Source: Domibacillus tundrae (GTDB taxonomy: Bacteria > Bacillota > Bacilli > Bacillales > Domibacillaceae). From it: 64,000 nt of DNA. The stretch lies in NCBI RefSeq assembly GCF_000970675.1, contig NZ_LAJA01000004.1, positions 124,001 to 188,000 of the forward strand. The letters run 5' to 3'. Made by a program: the position numbers and the translations under genes. This document shows, one piece after another, positions 1-8,011 of this stretch; positions within the stretch are counted from its first letter, which is position 1, and each line of letters opens with the position of its first letter. Under the pieces are notes generated by a model. That model did not search any database and was not told the DNA's origin. It saw only the letters and a program-made list of their open reading frames with translations.

Positions 1-953
1 ATCATGTGGCTGAAACGACTGTATCTGTCGTCACATTGCCGAACGATGAGATGAAAGGGCGCATTATCGGACGTGAAGGCCGCAACATCCGTACACTTGA
101 AACGCTGACAGGCATCGATTTAATTATCGATGACACGCCTGAAGCCGTTATTTTGTCCGGCTTTGATCCGATCCGCCGCGAAACAGCCCGAATCGCCTTG
201 GAGAAATTGGTGCAGGACGGACGTATTCATCCGGCGCGTATTGAAGAAATGGTTGACAAAGCGCGGCGTGAGGTAGATGAGCATATTCGTGAAATCGGTG
301 AGCAGACAACATTTGACGTTGGTGTTCACGGTTTGCATCCAGACCTCATCAAAATTCTCGGCCGCCTAAAATACCGGACAAGCTATGGACAAAACGTGCT
401 GAAACACTCGGTTGAAGTCGCGTATTTATCCGGTCTTTTAGCAGCCGAACTCGGTGAAGACGAAACACTTGCCCGCCGAGCAGGACTTCTGCATGACATC
501 GGCAAAGCGGTCGACCATGAGGTGGAAGGCAGCCACGTTGAAATCGGTGTTGAGCTCGGTCAGAAGTACAAAGAGCATCCGGTTGTCATCAACAGTATTG
601 CATCACACCATGGCGACACAGAACCAACATCGGTTATTGCCGTTTTAGTCGCTGCAGCAGATGCATTGTCTGCCGCAAGACCAGGCGCACGCAGTGAAAC
701 ACTCGAAAACTACATTCGCCGCTTAGAAAAACTCGAAGAAATTTCGGAATCATATGATGGTGTCGAAAAATCATTTGCCATCCAGGCTGGTCGTGAAGTA
801 CGGATCATGGTAAAACCGGAGCAAATTGATGACCTGCAGGCACACCGCCTTGCGCGTGATATCCGCAAACGCATTGAAGGAGAACTTGATTATCCGGGTC
901 ATATTAAAGTAACCGTTATTCGTGAAACAAGAGCAGTTGAATATGCAAAATAA
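1..953 (+). CDS. rny: Ribonuclease Y, C-terminal part (5' end outside window)
   Basis: Membrane-anchored endoribonuclease that starts bulk mRNA decay. The frame is already open at the window edge, so the N-terminal transmembrane and coiled-coil parts are missing. The visible part holds a KH RNA-binding domain (motif [10 protein letters not shown] near visible residue 20) followed by an HD phosphohydrolase domain (HDIGK at about 163). The C-terminus [12 protein letters not shown] is the usual family end. It lies directly upstream of ymdB, as in Bacillus subtilis, and is closed by a strong terminator. Family assignment is secure from the near-identical motifs; catalysis was not tested. Confidence 0.97.
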   Translation, partial: HVAETTVSVVTLPNDEMKGRIIGREGRNIRTLETLTGIDLIIDDTPEAVILSGFDPIRRETARIALEKLVQDGRIHPARIEEMVDKARREVDEHIREIGEQTTFDVGVHGLHPDLIKILGRLKYRTSYGQNVLKHSVEVAYLSGLLAAELGEDETLARRAGLLHDIGKAVDHEVEGSHVEIGVELGQKYKEHPVVINSIASHHGDTEPTSVIAVLVAAADALSAARPGARSETLENYIRRLEKLEEISESYDGVEKSFAIQAGREVRIMVKPEQIDDLQAHRLARDIRKRIEGELDYPGHIKVTVIRETRAVEYAK

Positions 954-956
954 GTG

Positions 957-990
957 AAAGCGGTGTGCGAAAAAAGCACCGCTTTTCTTT
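957..990 (+). terminator. Rho-independent terminator after rny
   Basis: A perfect 9-bp stem (957-965 with 977-985) is followed by a T-rich tract. Confidence 0.9.
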
Positions 991-1022
991 TAGGTTAAAA
1001 AAGAATATATTTTCAATGATGG

Positions 1023-1162
1023 CCAGCTCCAGGCGCCATCAGCTCGAGGGCTCACAGGATGTGAGTCACAAAGGCGTTGCGGCACGATGCCGCGTTCTTA
1101 GCCTTTGCTCTAAGACAGATTGTCTTATGCTTGTCGCTGAAAGACGGGCGCCTTGCGCTTTT
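1023..1162 (+). repeat. Multi-hairpin interspersed repeat, copy A
   Basis: This non-coding stretch forms successive hairpins: CTCAC/GTGAG at 1051-1065, GCGGCA/TGCCGC at 1079-1093, TCTTAG/CTAAGA at 1096-1115, and an overlapping TAAGACA/TGTCTTA at 1111-1127. The last two share bases and cannot form together. An inverted homologue lies at 21,081-21,253. Copy A occupies the leader of ymdB, ending about 30 bases before its start codon. Similar repeats beginning CCAGCTCCAG occur in Bacillaceae intergenic DNA as far as I recall, but I cannot search for them. Confidence 0.8.
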
Positions 1163-1190
1163 CTTATTGCGAAAAGAAAGAAGGAGAAAA

Positions 1191-1991
1191 ATGGATCTAT
1201 TATTTATAGGGGACGTCGTCGGATCGCCAGGCCGTGACATGGTTAGTGAGTACGTACCGAGATTAAAGAAAAAATATCGTCCGGGCATCACGATCATTAA
1301 TGGGGAAAATGCTGCGGGCGGGCGCGGCATTACAGAGAAAATTTATAAAAAATTTATGCAGGATGGTGCCAATGTCGTCACACTCGGCAACCACGCATGG
1401 GATAATAGAGATATTTTTGAATTTATTGATACAGCGAAATGGCTCGTCCGTCCGGCAAACTTTCCAGCCTCGGTTCCAGGTCAGGGCATTGCATACGTAC
1501 CAGCGGGAGAGTTTGAAGTAGCCGTTATTAATTTGCAGGGCCGTGTTTTTATGAACGATCTTGACTGCCCGTTTCATAAAGCAGATCAACTTGTGGAAGA
1601 AGCAAAAAAGCGGACACCGTTTATCTTCGTTGACTTTCATGCTGAGACAACGAGTGAAAAACAGGCGATGGGCTGGTTTTTAGATGGGCGGGTTACGGCG
1701 GTTGTCGGAACGCATACGCACGTGCAGACAGCGGACAACCGCGTGCTGCCAGGCGGAACTGCTTATTTAACTGACGCAGGAATGACGGGTCCATATGACG
1801 GAATTCTTGGTATGGAAAAAGAATCGATTATCCAAAAGTTTCAAAATCAGCTGCCGGCGAGATTTGAAGTGCCGAAAGAAGGACGCACGCAGTTGTCCGG
1901 ATGTCTCGTTCAAACAGATCGAAAAACGGGGCTTGCAAAATCGATTCAACGCATTTTAATAAACGACGATTATCCTTTTAACGATTATTAA
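1191..1991 (+). CDS. ymdB: YmdB metallophosphoesterase
   Basis: Dinuclear-metal phosphodiesterase of the YmdB/TIGR00282 family, known in Bacillus to affect biofilm and motility choice and to act with RNase Y. The 266-residue product shows metal ligands D8, E39, N40, N67-H68, H150, H175 and H177 in the motifs GDVVG, NGENAAGG, GNHAWD, DFHAE and GTHTH. The ATG at 1191 was chosen because it follows GAAGGAG at good spacing and gives the family N-terminus MDLLFIGDVVG. A structured repeat forms its 5' leader. Only 67 bases separate it from spoVS. Confidence 0.95.
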   Translation: MDLLFIGDVVGSPGRDMVSEYVPRLKKKYRPGITIINGENAAGGRGITEKIYKKFMQDGANVVTLGNHAWDNRDIFEFIDTAKWLVRPANFPASVPGQGIAYVPAGEFEVAVINLQGRVFMNDLDCPFHKADQLVEEAKKRTPFIFVDFHAETTSEKQAMGWFLDGRVTAVVGTHTHVQTADNRVLPGGTAYLTDAGMTGPYDGILGMEKESIIQKFQNQLPARFEVPKEGRTQLSGCLVQTDRKTGLAKSIQRILINDDYPFNDY

Positions 1992-2058
1992 TTCATAGCC
2001 CCTCTTCATTTGAATATATATGAAAGACGAATGGAGGCTTCAAAAGGGGGATTAGGGA

Positions 2059-2319
2059 ATGGATGTCTTAAAAGTATCATCAAAATCAAATCCAAACTCG
2101 GTAGCCGGTGCATTGGCCGGAACGATGCGGGAAAAAGGCAGTGCTGAAATACAAGCCGTCGGGGCAGGCGCGCTGAATCAAGCGGTGAAAGCGGTCGCGA
2201 TTGCAAGAGGATTTGTGGCACCCGGCGGCATTGATTTAATTTGCATACCGGCTTTTACAAGTATTATGATCGCAGGAGAAGCACGCACGGCGATGAAATT
2301 AATTATCCAGTGCCGTTAA
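2059..2319 (+). CDS. spoVS: Stage V sporulation protein S
   Basis: An 86-residue Alba-like protein of the SpoVS family, required for spore coat assembly and for passing stage V in Bacillus. The product begins MDVLKVSSKSNPNSVAGALA, and the whole chain matches the highly conserved family length. An AAAGGGGG ribosome binding site lies just upstream. In B. subtilis the gene is sigma-H dependent; I did not find a convincing sigma-H promoter in the short gap after ymdB, so cotranscription is possible. Confidence 0.97.
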   Translation: MDVLKVSSKSNPNSVAGALAGTMREKGSAEIQAVGAGALNQAVKAVAIARGFVAPGGIDLICIPAFTSIMIAGEARTAMKLIIQCR

Positions 2320-2351
2320 ACATTCCAGCCATTTGGCTGGAATGTTTTTTT
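2320..2351 (+). terminator. Terminator after spoVS
   Basis: A perfect 11-bp stem (2320-2330 with 2335-2345), ATTT loop and a run of seven T. Confidence 0.93.
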
Positions 2352-2549
2352 ATATAAATGTTTTTGCATTTTTCCAACAAAAGAAGTACACTAGGAACAT
2401 TGTTTTAATCCGATTAAATTAGTTAGTTTTTTACATAGATCGAACGTTTACCAGTTGTAGAGTATTCATATAGTGATTTATATATAAAAATGATACACTA
2501 TAAGAAGCAGAAAAATGATGCGGTCATATTTAAAGGAGTGTTTGGAACA

Positions 2550-4292
2550 ATGGCAGAGCAGCTTTCTTGGAAAGTGGGAGGACAGCAAGGGGAAGGAATT
2601 GAAAGCACGGGAGAAATTTTCTCCATGGCGTTGAACCGCCTTGGATACTATTTATATGGGTATCGCCACTTCTCATCCCGTATTAAAGGCGGACATACAA
2701 ACAATAAAATTCGTGTCAGTACTAAAAAAGTGAGTGCGGTTGCGGATGATCTTGATATATTAGTAGCATTCGACCAGGAAACAATTGATGTGAATTACCA
2801 TGAACTTCATGCAAATGGCATTATTATTGCCGATACAAAGTTCAATCCGGTAAAGCCTGATGATACGGAAGCGGCTTTTTACGCAGTTCCGTTTACGGAA
2901 ATTGCGACAGAGCTAGGCACTTCTTTAATGAAAAACATGGTTGCTGTAGGGGCAACGTGTTCAATTATTAACCTGGATGTCTCTGTTTTTCTTGGTGTGG
3001 TTGAAGAAATTTTTAGCCGTAAAGGCGAAATGGTCGTTCAAAAGAACATGGAAGCGATCCAGCAAGGTTATGACCATATGAAAGAACAGCTTAATGGTGA
3101 CACGAGCGCTCTTCAGCTTCCGCCTGCGGACGGCAAGAAACGCATGTTTATGATCGGAAATGACGCGATTGCGCTTGGTGCATTGGCAGCGGGTGTTCGC
3201 TTAATGGCAGCGTATCCGATTACGCCGGCCTCCGAAATTATGGAGTATTTAATTAAAAAACTCCCCAAAGTCGGCGGTACAGTCATTCAAACCGAGGATG
3301 AAATTGCGGCAGCAACGATGGCGATCGGGGCAAATTACGGCGGTATTCGATCATTCACGGCGTCTGCAGGACCAGGCTTGTCTCTTATGATGGAAGCGAT
3401 CGGTCTTTCAGGCATGACAGAAACGCCGCTTGTTGTCATTGACACACAGCGTGGCGGTCCATCAACGGGTCTTCCGACAAAACAGGAACAATCAGATCTA
3501 ATGGCGATGATCTACGGCACGCACGGCGAAATTCCGAAAGTCGTCATTGCGCCGGGCACAGCGGAAGAAGGCTTTTATGATACGGTTGAAGCGTTCAACA
3601 TTGCCGAAGAATACCAAGTACCGGTCATCTTGTTATCCGACTTGCAGCTGTCACTCGGCAAGCATACCGTTGAGCAGCTTGACTACAGCAAAGTGAACAT
3701 TCGCCGTGGCAAACTTATGAAAGAAGGCATTGAACCACGCGAGGATAAATCGTATTTTAAACGATATGAAGTGACAGAAGATGGTGTATCGCCGCGTGTG
3801 ATTCCAGGTGTAAGCGGCGGGATTCACCACGTAACTGGCGTAGAGCACGATGAGACAGGCAAACCATCAGAATCACCGGCAAATCGGAAAGCGCAAATGG
3901 ACAAGCGTATGAGAAAGCTTAACCAGCTGGCAAATGTCTTCCCGAACCCTATTTACAAAAATGCAAAACACGAAGAAGCGGATCTTTTATTAATTGGCTT
4001 TAATTCAACAGGCGGTGCGATTGAAGAAGCGATGGAGCGTCTTGAAGCAGAAGGTGTGAAAGTAAACCACGCGCGTGTCCGTCTCGTACATCCATTCCCG
4101 ACAGCGGACATTTTGCCACTTATTGAATCGGCAAAAAATGTCGCGGTCGTCGAAAACAATGCAACTGGACAACTGGCAAGCATTATCAAAATGAACGCCG
4201 GCTATCCGCAAAAAATTAAAAGCATCTTAAAGTATGACGGCAATCCGTTCTTGCCGCATCATATTGTTGAGAGCAGCAAGGAGCTGATTTAA
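2550..4292 (+). CDS. korA: 2-oxoacid:ferredoxin oxidoreductase, alpha (fused gamma-alpha) subunit
   Basis: Catalyses, with KorB, the CoA-dependent oxidative decarboxylation of a 2-oxoacid (probably 2-oxoglutarate) using ferredoxin. The 580-residue chain has an N-terminal gamma-type domain (GGQQGEGIESTGEIF) and then the pyrimidine-binding alpha domain with AAYPITPASEIMEYL and a transketolase C-like end. An in-frame ATG at 2490 exists, but ATG 2550 follows AAAGGAGTG and gives the family start MAEQLSWKVGG. It is 2 bases from korB. B. subtilis has tdh-kbl at this position instead, so this arrangement is more like that of the B. cereus group. Confidence 0.92.
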   Translation: MAEQLSWKVGGQQGEGIESTGEIFSMALNRLGYYLYGYRHFSSRIKGGHTNNKIRVSTKKVSAVADDLDILVAFDQETIDVNYHELHANGIIIADTKFNPVKPDDTEAAFYAVPFTEIATELGTSLMKNMVAVGATCSIINLDVSVFLGVVEEIFSRKGEMVVQKNMEAIQQGYDHMKEQLNGDTSALQLPPADGKKRMFMIGNDAIALGALAAGVRLMAAYPITPASEIMEYLIKKLPKVGGTVIQTEDEIAAATMAIGANYGGIRSFTASAGPGLSLMMEAIGLSGMTETPLVVIDTQRGGPSTGLPTKQEQSDLMAMIYGTHGEIPKVVIAPGTAEEGFYDTVEAFNIAEEYQVPVILLSDLQLSLGKHTVEQLDYSKVNIRRGKLMKEGIEPREDKSYFKRYEVTEDGVSPRVIPGVSGGIHHVTGVEHDETGKPSESPANRKAQMDKRMRKLNQLANVFPNPIYKNAKHEEADLLLIGFNSTGGAIEEAMERLEAEGVKVNHARVRLVHPFPTADILPLIESAKNVAVVENNATGQLASIIKMNAGYPQKIKSILKYDGNPFLPHHIVESSKELI

Positions 4293-4294
4293 TT

Positions 4295-5176
4295 ATGGCA
4301 ACAGCAGCAACTGCAACGTTTAAAGATTTTCGTAATAACGTCAAACCAAACTGGTGCCCAGGCTGCGGTGACTTCTCCGTACAGGCTGCGATTCAGCGTG
4401 CGGCGGCGAATGTCGGCTTGACGCCTGAAAAACTGGCGGTTATTTCTGGCATTGGCTGTTCTGGACGTATTTCGGGCTACATTAATTCATATGGACTTCA
4501 CGGCATTCACGGCCGCGCTCTTCCGATTGCTCAAGGCGTGAAAATGGCCAATAAAGAGTTGACTGTTATTGCATCCGGTGGCGACGGCGACGGTTTTGCG
4601 ATCGGAATGGGTCACACCATTCACGCAATGCGCCGCAACATTGACTTAACATATATCGTCATGGATAACCAAATTTATGGATTGACGAAAGGACAGACGT
4701 CTCCGCGTTCAGCGGCCGGATTTAAAACGAAATCGACACCGCTCGGCTCGATTGAACAGACGTTATCACCGATGCAGCTCGCCGTTACAACCGGCGCGAC
4801 ATTTGTCGCACAAAGTTTTTCAACTGATTTAAAAGATTTAACAGCGATCATTGAAGCCGGGATTAACCATAAAGGCTTTTCATTGATTAATGTATTCAGC
4901 CCGTGTGTCACGTACAATAAAGTGAACACGTATGATTGGTTTAAAGAAAATTTAACAAAGCTTTCAACAATTGAAGGCTACGACCCGGCCGACCGTCAAG
5001 GCGCGATGAACACACTTATGCAGCATGATGACCTTGTCACAGGCATCATTTATCAAGATACTGAACGTCCATCGTACCAGGATCTTGTAGAAGGCTATGC
5101 CGAAACACCGCTTTCTGAAGCGGAACTGAATCTTGGCGCGGAAGCATTTGATCAGCTTATCAAAGAATTTATGTAA
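4295..5176 (+). CDS. korB: 2-oxoacid:ferredoxin oxidoreductase, beta subunit
   Basis: Thiamine-diphosphate-binding subunit of the KorAB complex. The 293-residue protein starts with the cysteine motif WCPGCGDFSV, has the TPP/Mg signature GGDGDGFAIGMGH, and the conserved NQIYGLTKGQ segment. The ATG at 4295 lies two bases after the korA stop, and the AAGGAG site falls inside the end of korA, indicating one transcript and coupled translation. Substrate preference (2-oxoglutarate or another 2-oxoacid) cannot be read from the sequence. Confidence 0.93.
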   Translation: MATAATATFKDFRNNVKPNWCPGCGDFSVQAAIQRAAANVGLTPEKLAVISGIGCSGRISGYINSYGLHGIHGRALPIAQGVKMANKELTVIASGGDGDGFAIGMGHTIHAMRRNIDLTYIVMDNQIYGLTKGQTSPRSAAGFKTKSTPLGSIEQTLSPMQLAVTTGATFVAQSFSTDLKDLTAIIEAGINHKGFSLINVFSPCVTYNKVNTYDWFKENLTKLSTIEGYDPADRQGAMNTLMQHDDLVTGIIYQDTERPSYQDLVEGYAETPLSEAELNLGAEAFDQLIKEFM

Positions 5177-5185
5177 TTTTTATGG

Positions 5186-5215
5186 CGCAGAGGAGAGAAA
5201 TCTCTGCGTCTTTTT
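5186..5215 (+). terminator. Terminator after korAB
   Basis: 7-bp stem CGCAGAG/CTCTGCG (5186-5192 with 5202-5208) followed by a T-rich tract. Confidence 0.85.
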
Positions 5216-5226
5216 CTGGCGCGCGC

Positions 5227-5255
5227 TTGAGTAGAGTCTTTCGACGGTATATACT
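5227..5255 (+). promoter_or_regulatory. Sigma-A-type promoter for miaB
   Basis: TTGAGT (5227-5232), a 17-base spacer and TATACT (5250-5255). It stands between the korB terminator and miaB. Confidence 0.7.
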
Positions 5256-5301
5256 TAGGAAATGTGCACGATAGTTTGAAAGATCGGAAAGGGGATTTAC
5301 C

Positions 5302-6837
5302 ATGAACGAGGAACAACGAAAAGACAGCGAACAGGCTCATCCATCGGACAAAAAATCCGCTAAGGACTACAGCCAGTATTTCGAAACCGTCTATACGCCG
5401 CCTTCTTTAAAAGATGCAAAAAAGCGCGGGAAAGAAGAAGTGGCGTATCATCACGACTTTAAAATTGATGAACGCTTTCAAGGAATGGGCAAAGGCAAAA
5501 ACTTTTATATTCGGACGTACGGATGCCAAATGAATGCGCATGACACTGAAGTGATGGCGGGCATTTTCATGGCACTAGGCTACAATGTGGTTGAAACACC
5601 GGAGGAAGCGGACGTGATTTTGTTAAATACGTGTGCTATCCGTGAAAATGCGGAAAACAAAGTATTTGGCGAAATCGGCTTTTTAAAGCATTTAAAGCGG
5701 GACAATCCGAACTTGCTGCTTGGCGTATGCGGCTGCATGTCACAGGAAGAATCCGTCGTCAACAAAATCTTGAAATCGTACCACCATGTGGATATGATTT
5801 TTGGTACGCATAACATTCACCGCCTGCCGGAAATTTTAAATGAAGCATACATGTCCAAAGAAACGGTCATTGAAGTGTGGTCTAAAGAAGGCGATGTTAT
5901 TGAAAATCTTCCGAAAAAGCGTCAGGGCAATGTCAAAGCATGGGTAAACATCATGTATGGCTGCGATAAATTCTGTACGTACTGCATCGTGCCGTATACA
6001 CGCGGAAAAGAACGGAGCCGACGCCCGGATGAGATTATCCAGGAAGTGCGCCAGCTTGCCGCGCAAGGCTATCAGGAAGTGATGCTGCTTGGACAAAACG
6101 TGAACGCATATGGAAAAGATTTTGATGATATAGAATATCGACTTGGCGATCTAATGGATGAAATCCGCCAGATCGGCATTTCGCGCGTGCGCTTTACAAC
6201 AAGTCATCCGCGTGATTTTGACGATCATTTAATTGAAGTCCTTGCAAAAGGCGGCAATTTAATGGATCACATTCATCTGCCCGTACAAAGCGGTTCAACA
6301 GATGTATTGAAAATTATGGCCCGCAAATATACACGTGAGCAGTTTTTAGAGCTTGTCCGCAAAATTAAAACGGCAATGCCGGACGTCGCGCTGACAACGG
6401 ATATTATCGTCGGCTATCCGAACGAAACGGATGAACAGTTTGAAGAAACGATGTCGCTGTACCGTGAAGTTGGATTTGAAATGGCGTATACGTACGTTTA
6501 TTCGCCGCGTGAAGGAACACCAGCCGCTAAAATGACGGACAATGTACCGATGGACGTGAAAAAGGCACGACTGCAGCGTTTAAATGCGCTTGTGAACGAA
6601 TTATCAGGTGAATCAATGAAGCGGTATAAAGGACAAATTGTCGACGTGCTGATCGACGGGGAAAGCAAGAAAAACCCGGACGTTCTCGCAGGTTATACAT
6701 CAAAAAGCAAGCTCGTTAACGTGAAAGCACCGAAATCCGCGATCGGAAAAATCATTCCGGTGAAAATCATTGAAACGAAGTCGTGGTCAATGGACGGAGA
6801 AGCAGTAGAAATCGAAAATATGGCCGGGGTGAACTAA
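5302..6837 (+). CDS. miaB: tRNA-2-methylthio-N6-dimethylallyladenosine synthase
   Basis: Radical-SAM methylthiotransferase that converts i6A37 to ms2i6A37 in tRNAs. The 511-residue protein has a 60-residue charged extension, then the UPF0004 domain with cluster ligands C75, C111 and C145, the radical-SAM motif C221xxxC225xxC228, and a C-terminal TRAM domain. Length matches B. subtilis MiaB closely. It is followed after one base by ricA. It complements miaA at 18.2 kb, which makes its substrate. Confidence 0.97.
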   Translation: MNEEQRKDSEQAHPSDKKSAKDYSQYFETVYTPPSLKDAKKRGKEEVAYHHDFKIDERFQGMGKGKNFYIRTYGCQMNAHDTEVMAGIFMALGYNVVETPEEADVILLNTCAIRENAENKVFGEIGFLKHLKRDNPNLLLGVCGCMSQEESVVNKILKSYHHVDMIFGTHNIHRLPEILNEAYMSKETVIEVWSKEGDVIENLPKKRQGNVKAWVNIMYGCDKFCTYCIVPYTRGKERSRRPDEIIQEVRQLAAQGYQEVMLLGQNVNAYGKDFDDIEYRLGDLMDEIRQIGISRVRFTTSHPRDFDDHLIEVLAKGGNLMDHIHLPVQSGSTDVLKIMARKYTREQFLELVRKIKTAMPDVALTTDIIVGYPNETDEQFEETMSLYREVGFEMAYTYVYSPREGTPAAKMTDNVPMDVKKARLQRLNALVNELSGESMKRYKGQIVDVLIDGESKKNPDVLAGYTSKSKLVNVKAPKSAIGKIIPVKIIETKSWSMDGEAVEIENMAGVN

Positions 6838-6838
6838 T

Positions 6839-7273
6839 ATGGAAAAAACAATCTATACAAAAGATGAGATTATTGCCAAAGCAACGGAAATCGCCAATAT
6901 GATTTCCGCGACAGAAGAAGTGGAATTTTTCAAACAGGCAGAAGCGAAAATTCATGAAAACCAAAAGCTGCGTGAAAAAATGGCCGGGTTAAAAAGTCTG
7001 CAAAAACAAGCCGTTAATTTTCAGCACTATAAAAAAGTAGAAGCCTCAAAAATGGTGGAGGAAAAAATCGCCAAAATTGAGCAGGAACTTGATGAAATGC
7101 CGATTGTTCAGCAGTTTAAGCAGTCACAGACCGATGTAAACGAAATTTTGCAAATGGTTGCAACAGCGATTTCTAATAAAGTAACGGATAACATCATTAA
7201 CGAAACAGGCGGCGATATTCTTCGCGGCGAAACAGGCGCTCACGTGCAAAACAGCACACCGGGCAGCTGCTGA
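6839..7273 (+). CDS. ricA: RicA/YmcA regulator of RNase Y and sporulation
   Basis: Small helical protein of the YmcA/YlbF family. In B. subtilis it forms the Y-complex with YlbF and YaaT, which binds Fe-S clusters, directs RNase Y and promotes Spo0A activation, biofilm and competence. The 144 residues are almost wholly helical and charged, and end in a Cys (PGSC), consistent with the C-terminal ligand cysteines known for RicA. It is cotranscribed with miaB (one-base gap) and has a terminator downstream. Confidence 0.94.
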   Translation: MEKTIYTKDEIIAKATEIANMISATEEVEFFKQAEAKIHENQKLREKMAGLKSLQKQAVNFQHYKKVEASKMVEEKIAKIEQELDEMPIVQQFKQSQTDVNEILQMVATAISNKVTDNIINETGGDILRGETGAHVQNSTPGSC

Positions 7274-7282
7274 TCATTTTTC

Positions 7283-7315
7283 ATCCTGCCTGTAACGGGC
7301 AGGATTTTTTCTTTT
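7283..7315 (+). terminator. Terminator after ricA
   Basis: 8-bp stem ATCCTGCC/GGCAGGAT (7283-7290 with 7298-7305) and a long T-rich tail. Confidence 0.92.
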
Positions 7316-7386
7316 AGTGAGTGCTTGCCGCTCATAACAGCCGCTCCGCGCTTTTAAATTATTGGGCACCCGTCTTACTCTCCCTG

Positions 7387-7395
7387 CATACAATA
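7387..7395 (+). promoter_or_regulatory. Candidate sporulation -10 element for cotE
   Basis: CATACAATA fits the sigma-K -10 consensus CATANNNTA exactly, and its first eight bases fit the sigma-E -10. It lies 31 bases before the TTG start of cotE. The -35 is not clear. B. subtilis cotE is read by both sigma-E and sigma-K. Confidence 0.5.
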
Positions 7396-7425
7396 CAAAG
7401 ACCACATCAGAGGAGGGACAACAGA

Positions 7426-7926
7426 TTGAGCCAATTCCGAGAGATCATTACGAAGTCCGTCGTTGCCAAAGGCCGGAAATATACACAGACGCACCATACC
7501 ATTTTGCCGCCGAATAAACCGTCAGGTATTTTAGGGTGCTGGATTATCAACCACGAATACAAAGCGAAAAAATCAGACAAAAAAGTAGACGTATTTGGCA
7601 CGTATGAAATTAACGTCTGGTACTCGTACCAAAACCATACGAAAACGGCTGTTGTCACGGATAAAGTAGAATATAAAGACGTCCTCAATTTAACGTATCG
7701 TGACGACGACTGCGAAGGCGATGACGACGTCTGGGTAAAAGTCTTGCAGCAGCCAAACTGTCAGGAAGCGGTCATTTCGGAATCCGGCACGAAAATTAAT
7801 GTGCAGGCAGAACGGGAATTGACGGTGGAAGTGACGGGAGAAACGAAAGTGACTGTAGCGTTTCATGACTACGAAGACGAGTGGGACTGCGAGCGGGAAA
7901 CAGCGGAAGAACATCACGAAAAGTAA
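7426..7926 (+). CDS. cotE: Outer spore coat morphogenetic protein CotE
   Basis: Scaffold that organises the outer spore coat. The 166-residue product begins [20 protein letters not shown], has the conserved block [14 protein letters not shown], and ends in an acidic tail ([15 protein letters not shown]), all as in CotE. The start is TTG at 7426, nine bases after AGGAGG; an upstream in-frame start exists but falls inside the preceding terminator region. The acidic tail is shorter than in B. subtilis (about 181 residues). Flanked by terminators on both sides, so it is a single-gene unit. Confidence 0.95.
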   Translation: MSQFREIITKSVVAKGRKYTQTHHTILPPNKPSGILGCWIINHEYKAKKSDKKVDVFGTYEINVWYSYQNHTKTAVVTDKVEYKDVLNLTYRDDDCEGDDDVWVKVLQQPNCQEAVISESGTKINVQAERELTVEVTGETKVTVAFHDYEDEWDCERETAEEHHEK

Positions 7927-7934
7927 AATGGGTG

Positions 7935-7966
7935 GCGGGAAACGAACTATTTTCCCGCTTTTTTTC
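7935..7966 (+). terminator. Terminator after cotE
   Basis: 8-bp stem GCGGGAAA/TTTCCCGC (7935-7942 with 7951-7958) plus seven T. Confidence 0.93.
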
Positions 7967-8011
7967 TGTGTGCTATACTAACAAAAGAAGAAAGACAGAG
8001 AGGAAAACGAC

